Assembly (NCBI GenBank): GCA_038213135.1
Contig: JBBQTQ010000065.1
Location: 1-15,967, forward strand
Reading direction: 5' to 3'
Origin: JBBQTQ01 sp038213135
Lineage (GTDB): Bacteria > Actinomycetota > Thermoleophilia > Gaiellales > Gaiellaceae
Length of the DNA stretch: 15,967 nucleotides
Part shown: positions 14,186 to 15,967 of the stretch, in pieces
How the letters are laid out: every line of letters starts with the position of its first letter
Position numbering within the stretch: the first letter of the stretch is position 1
The notes under the pieces: generated by a model
What the model was told of the DNA's origin: nothing
What the model saw: the letters and a program-made list of their open reading frames with translations, nothing else
Databases searched by the model: none
Program-made: the position numbers and the translations under genes

Positions 14186-14761
14186 TCAGCGCGGAGTCGA
14201 ATACCCGCGAATCCCGTCCAGCAAAACCGCGTGGAAGCGATCCGCGAGCGCGTCCGTGTCGCGACCGGCCGCGAGCCAGGTGTAGGCCCAGTTCGCGGCC
14301 GAGAGGAAGAGCAGCGCGGCGGCGCCCTCGTCCAGATCCGCTCGGAACTCGGAGAGCTCGCGACCCTCGCGGAACAGGTCGCGGATCCGCTGCTCGTAGC
14401 GGCGCCGCTCGGCGAGGAACTCCTCGCGGTGGGCGTCCTCGAGGTAACGCCACTCGCGGACGAAGACCGTGGCGACGTCGAGCTGGTCGGCGACAACACC
14501 CAGGTGCGCGCGCAGCGCGAGCCGGATCCGCTCGACGGCCGGCCCCTGCTCGGGGATCGCGTCGAGGGCGGCATGAAACGCCGCCGCACCTTCGCGGGCG
14601 ATCTCCCAGAGCAGCTCTTGCTTGGAGGCGATGTGCGAGTAGAGCGAGCCCTTCTGGACGCCCATCGCCTCGGCCAGATCGCCGATCGAGGTGCCGTGGT
14701 AGCCCTTCTCGGCGAAGAGGCGGGCGGCCTGGCGCGTGAGTTCGTCTCGCCTCGTGGGCAT
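14186..14761 (-). CDS. TetR/AcrR-family transcriptional regulator
   Basis: 191 residues from an ATG; an in-frame TAA lies 24 nt upstream so no earlier start is possible nearby. The N-terminal helix-turn-helix is clear at about 6-54: LTRQAARLFAEKGYHGTSI, then DLAEAMGVQKGSLYSHIASKQELL. The rest is the helical ligand-binding and dimer domain (FVREWRYLEDAHREEFLAERRRYEQRIRDLF, ALLFLSAANWAYTWL), of a kind seen in TetR proteins that respond to acyl-CoA or steroid-type ligands, judged by memory only. No good ribosome binding site is visible; the start codon sits in a perfect hairpin and a second inverted repeat lies just upstream (separate entries), which suggests autoregulation. The secreted-protein gene follows 75 bp after its stop on the same strand and is a likely target. 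Confidence 0.92.
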   Translation of the reverse strand: MPTRRDELTRQAARLFAEKGYHGTSIGDLAEAMGVQKGSLYSHIASKQELLWEIAREGAAAFHAALDAIPEQGPAVERIRLALRAHLGVVADQLDVATVFVREWRYLEDAHREEFLAERRRYEQRIRDLFREGRELSEFRADLDEGAAALLFLSAANWAYTWLAAGRDTDALADRFHAVLLDGIRGYSTPR

Positions 14762-14770
14762 CGCCCACGA
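14752..14770 (-). promoter_or_regulatory. Perfect inverted repeat over the TetR start codon
   Basis: TCGTGGGC and GCCCACGA, 8 bp each, flank a 3-nt centre (14760-14762). In the mRNA this puts A and U of the AUG in the loop and G in the stem, which would hide the start codon. It could instead be, or also be, a dimer-binding operator for the TetR protein. Confidence 0.5.
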
Positions 14771-14772
14771 CC

Positions 14773-14786
14773 CTACCGGTCGTTAG
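14773..14786. promoter_or_regulatory. Candidate TetR operator upstream of the TetR gene
   Basis: The minus strand reads CTAACGACCGGTAG, a partial palindrome of form CTAnCGnnCGnTAG, 12 bp upstream of the TetR ATG. It resembles, with one mismatch, the CNAACGNNCGTTNG pattern I recall for the Thermus TetR regulator PaaR. A 5-bp inverted repeat GGTCG-ttag-CGACC overlaps it (14778-14791). Position and symmetry suit autoregulation; binding is not shown. Confidence 0.4.
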
Positions 14787-14816
14787 CGACCCCTCCTACC
14801 TCGAGTCCACGCGCTC

Positions 14817-15967
14817 CTACTTCGGTGTGTGGCGAAGGTCGAGCTTCGTGTTCTCCGTGAAGACGTACTTGTCGTTCGGCGCCGCCGGCGTGACGCTTCG
14901 CGCGAACGTCTTGCGCGCGATGACGGGGCCGCCGAACCGGGTCCAGCCCGTCATCGTGTTGGCGTCGCTCGGGTGGGCCTCGATCCAGCCGATGTCGAGC
15001 GCGTTGAGGGCGGCCGGGCCCGCGTCGTAGCCCGGGCACTGCTCGACGAGGTTCTCGACCCCGCCGGTGCGTCCATAGCTCATCGACTCGAGGGTCGTCG
15101 GCCCGGTCTCTCGTGCCGTCACGGGATCGACGTGGTAGTCGAAGACGAGGTCGTTGACCGTGAACGTGCCCGCGTTCCCGCCCGTGAAGTCCAGTGAGCA
15201 TGGCGCGGCGTCGTACGTGACGCCCGCGTACGAGAGGTGCGCATGCCCCGTGAAGTGGTCGTCCAAGGGACCACCCCAGGTGACCTTGACGCTGCCCTTC
15301 GCGTGCACGTTCCCCTTGTACTCCGCTGTGAAATCACTTGCCTCGTTACTCCCCACCCACACGTGCGCGAACGAGATGTCGACATCGAGCTCGAACCTCC
15401 AGCACGCCTTCGCCATCCCGATCGAGTCCTCGATCGCAGTCTGGGAGTCTTCCCCGAGCAGAAGCGACTCGTTGCGCGAAAGCCAGTAGTAGCGGCGAGC
15501 CTGAGCGGGGTCGTGGTCGCTCCTGCAGCGCTCGCGCGCCCGCCGCTTGGCAAATTTCAGGATCCGGTAGACCGAGTTCTCGGTCCTGTTGGCCCCGTCC
15601 CTGATGATCTCGCCGTGCGCAGGGCTCGTGAACCCGCTTCCGAAGTCGTGGTCGAACAACCCTCCACCGCCGAGGTGGTCCTTCGCGTAGTGGAGCATCC
15701 TGTGCCACTGGATGATTTCGCGGATGGTACCGAGCGGGTCGGTGTCGTCAGTCTCGGCCCGTCTGGCGCGGCCCTCCAGGCCCGAGAGCCACTCGATGAG
15801 TGAATTCTCGAACGCTTTCTGGACGTCGGGGTCGGATGGCGAGCCCCCGCGCGCCCGGTTTTCGTCCACTGCTTTCGCCTGCTCCTGGAACGCCTTTCCC
15901 TCTGGCGTCGAGGGGTCGTGGCGCGCCTGCTCGGCGCGCTCGGATGGCATCCCTTCGGCCTCGCCGT
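14817..15967 (-). CDS. Uncharacterised protein, probably cut at its 5' end by the window edge
   Basis: I do not recognise this protein. From the first ATG in the window (15950) it has 377 residues, but the frame stays open to the edge (GEAEG precedes the Met), there is no spaced ribosome binding site and no signal peptide, so the real start is probably outside. Residues 1-190 are hydrophilic and mostly helical (EQARHDP, DVQKAFENSLIEWLSGLEGRARRAE, TIREIIQWHRMLHYAKDHLGGGG). Residues 187-290 look like a beta-sandwich (FELDVDISFAHVWVG, GSVKVTWGG, AHLSYAGVTYDAAPCSLDF, TVNDLVFDYHVDP). Four cysteines (142, 183, 251, 305) could pair if it is exported. It ends in TAG 55 bp before the TetR start, on the same strand. 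Base composition is less extreme than in the operon genes. A cell-surface or secreted accessory protein is one possibility. Confidence 0.6.
   Translation of the reverse strand, partial: GEAEGMPSERAEQARHDPSTPEGKAFQEQAKAVDENRARGGSPSDPDVQKAFENSLIEWLSGLEGRARRAETDDTDPLGTIREIIQWHRMLHYAKDHLGGGGLFDHDFGSGFTSPAHGEIIRDGANRTENSVYRILKFAKRRARERCRSDHDPAQARRYYWLSRNESLLLGEDSQTAIEDSIGMAKACWRFELDVDISFAHVWVGSNEASDFTAEYKGNVHAKGSVKVTWGGPLDDHFTGHAHLSYAGVTYDAAPCSLDFTGGNAGTFTVNDLVFDYHVDPVTARETGPTTLESMSYGRTGGVENLVEQCPGYDAGPAALNALDIGWIEAHPSDANTMTGWTRFGGPVIARKTFARSVTPAAPNDKYVFTENTKLDLRHTPK

Noticed and set aside
14142..14768. Overlapping minus-strand frame across the TetR gene starting at a GTG
   Set aside because: It is out of frame with the helix-turn-helix and gives an Arg-rich shadow sequence with no motif.

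Overview
The window is very GC-rich, gene-dense DNA with heavy use of GTG and TTG starts and tightly packed minus-strand operons. This fits a high-GC actinobacterium. The mix of GT87-type membrane enzymes, a 2-oxo acid dehydrogenase operon and a large secreted DUF11 protein makes me think of the Thermoleophilia (Gaiellales/Solirubrobacterales), but that placement is a guess from style and not from a marker gene. I see no tRNA, rRNA, CRISPR array, transposase or phage gene.

Layout. (1) Positions 1-4477, minus strand: a four-gene cassette in the order phosphodiesterase/alkaline-phosphatase-fold enzyme, GtrA-family membrane protein, a large GT-C-like membrane protein with an N-terminal extracytoplasmic PepSY-like segment, and a GT87-type membrane glycosyltransferase that runs off the left edge. 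It looks like an envelope-glycan or lipid-linked-sugar module. (2) Positions 4528-4860, plus strand: the only plus-strand gene, a thioredoxin-fold protein that has lost both active-site cysteines. (3) Positions 4868-11134, minus strand: a seven-gene operon in the order FAD-dependent amine/amino-acid oxidase-like protein, diacylglycerol-kinase-like lipid kinase, E1alpha, E1beta, acetamidase/formamidase, a small HIRAN-domain protein, and the E2 acyltransferase. All seven genes appear to start with GTG or TTG and most overlap or nearly touch. The three 2-oxo acid dehydrogenase genes (probably branched-chain type) should form an E1-E2 complex; E3 is not in the window. (4) Positions 11204-15967, minus strand: an uncharacterised protein at the right edge, a TetR-family regulator with a candidate operator and a start-codon hairpin, and a 968-residue secreted beta-rich protein (Asp-box repeats plus a C-terminal DUF11 domain) that ends in a clear stem-loop terminator.

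How the parts may work together. The TetR gene sits directly upstream of the secreted protein and may control it and itself. The operon in part 3 could couple oxidation of an amine or amino acid, release of ammonia from small amides, and conversion of 2-oxo acids to acyl-CoA. That is inference from gene order only. Most interesting are the Cys-less thioredoxin, the lone HIRAN protein and amidase lying between E1 and E2, two matching hairpin-forming repeats placed exactly in the two flexible linkers of E2, the PepSY-like/GT-C fusion, and the TetR control region.
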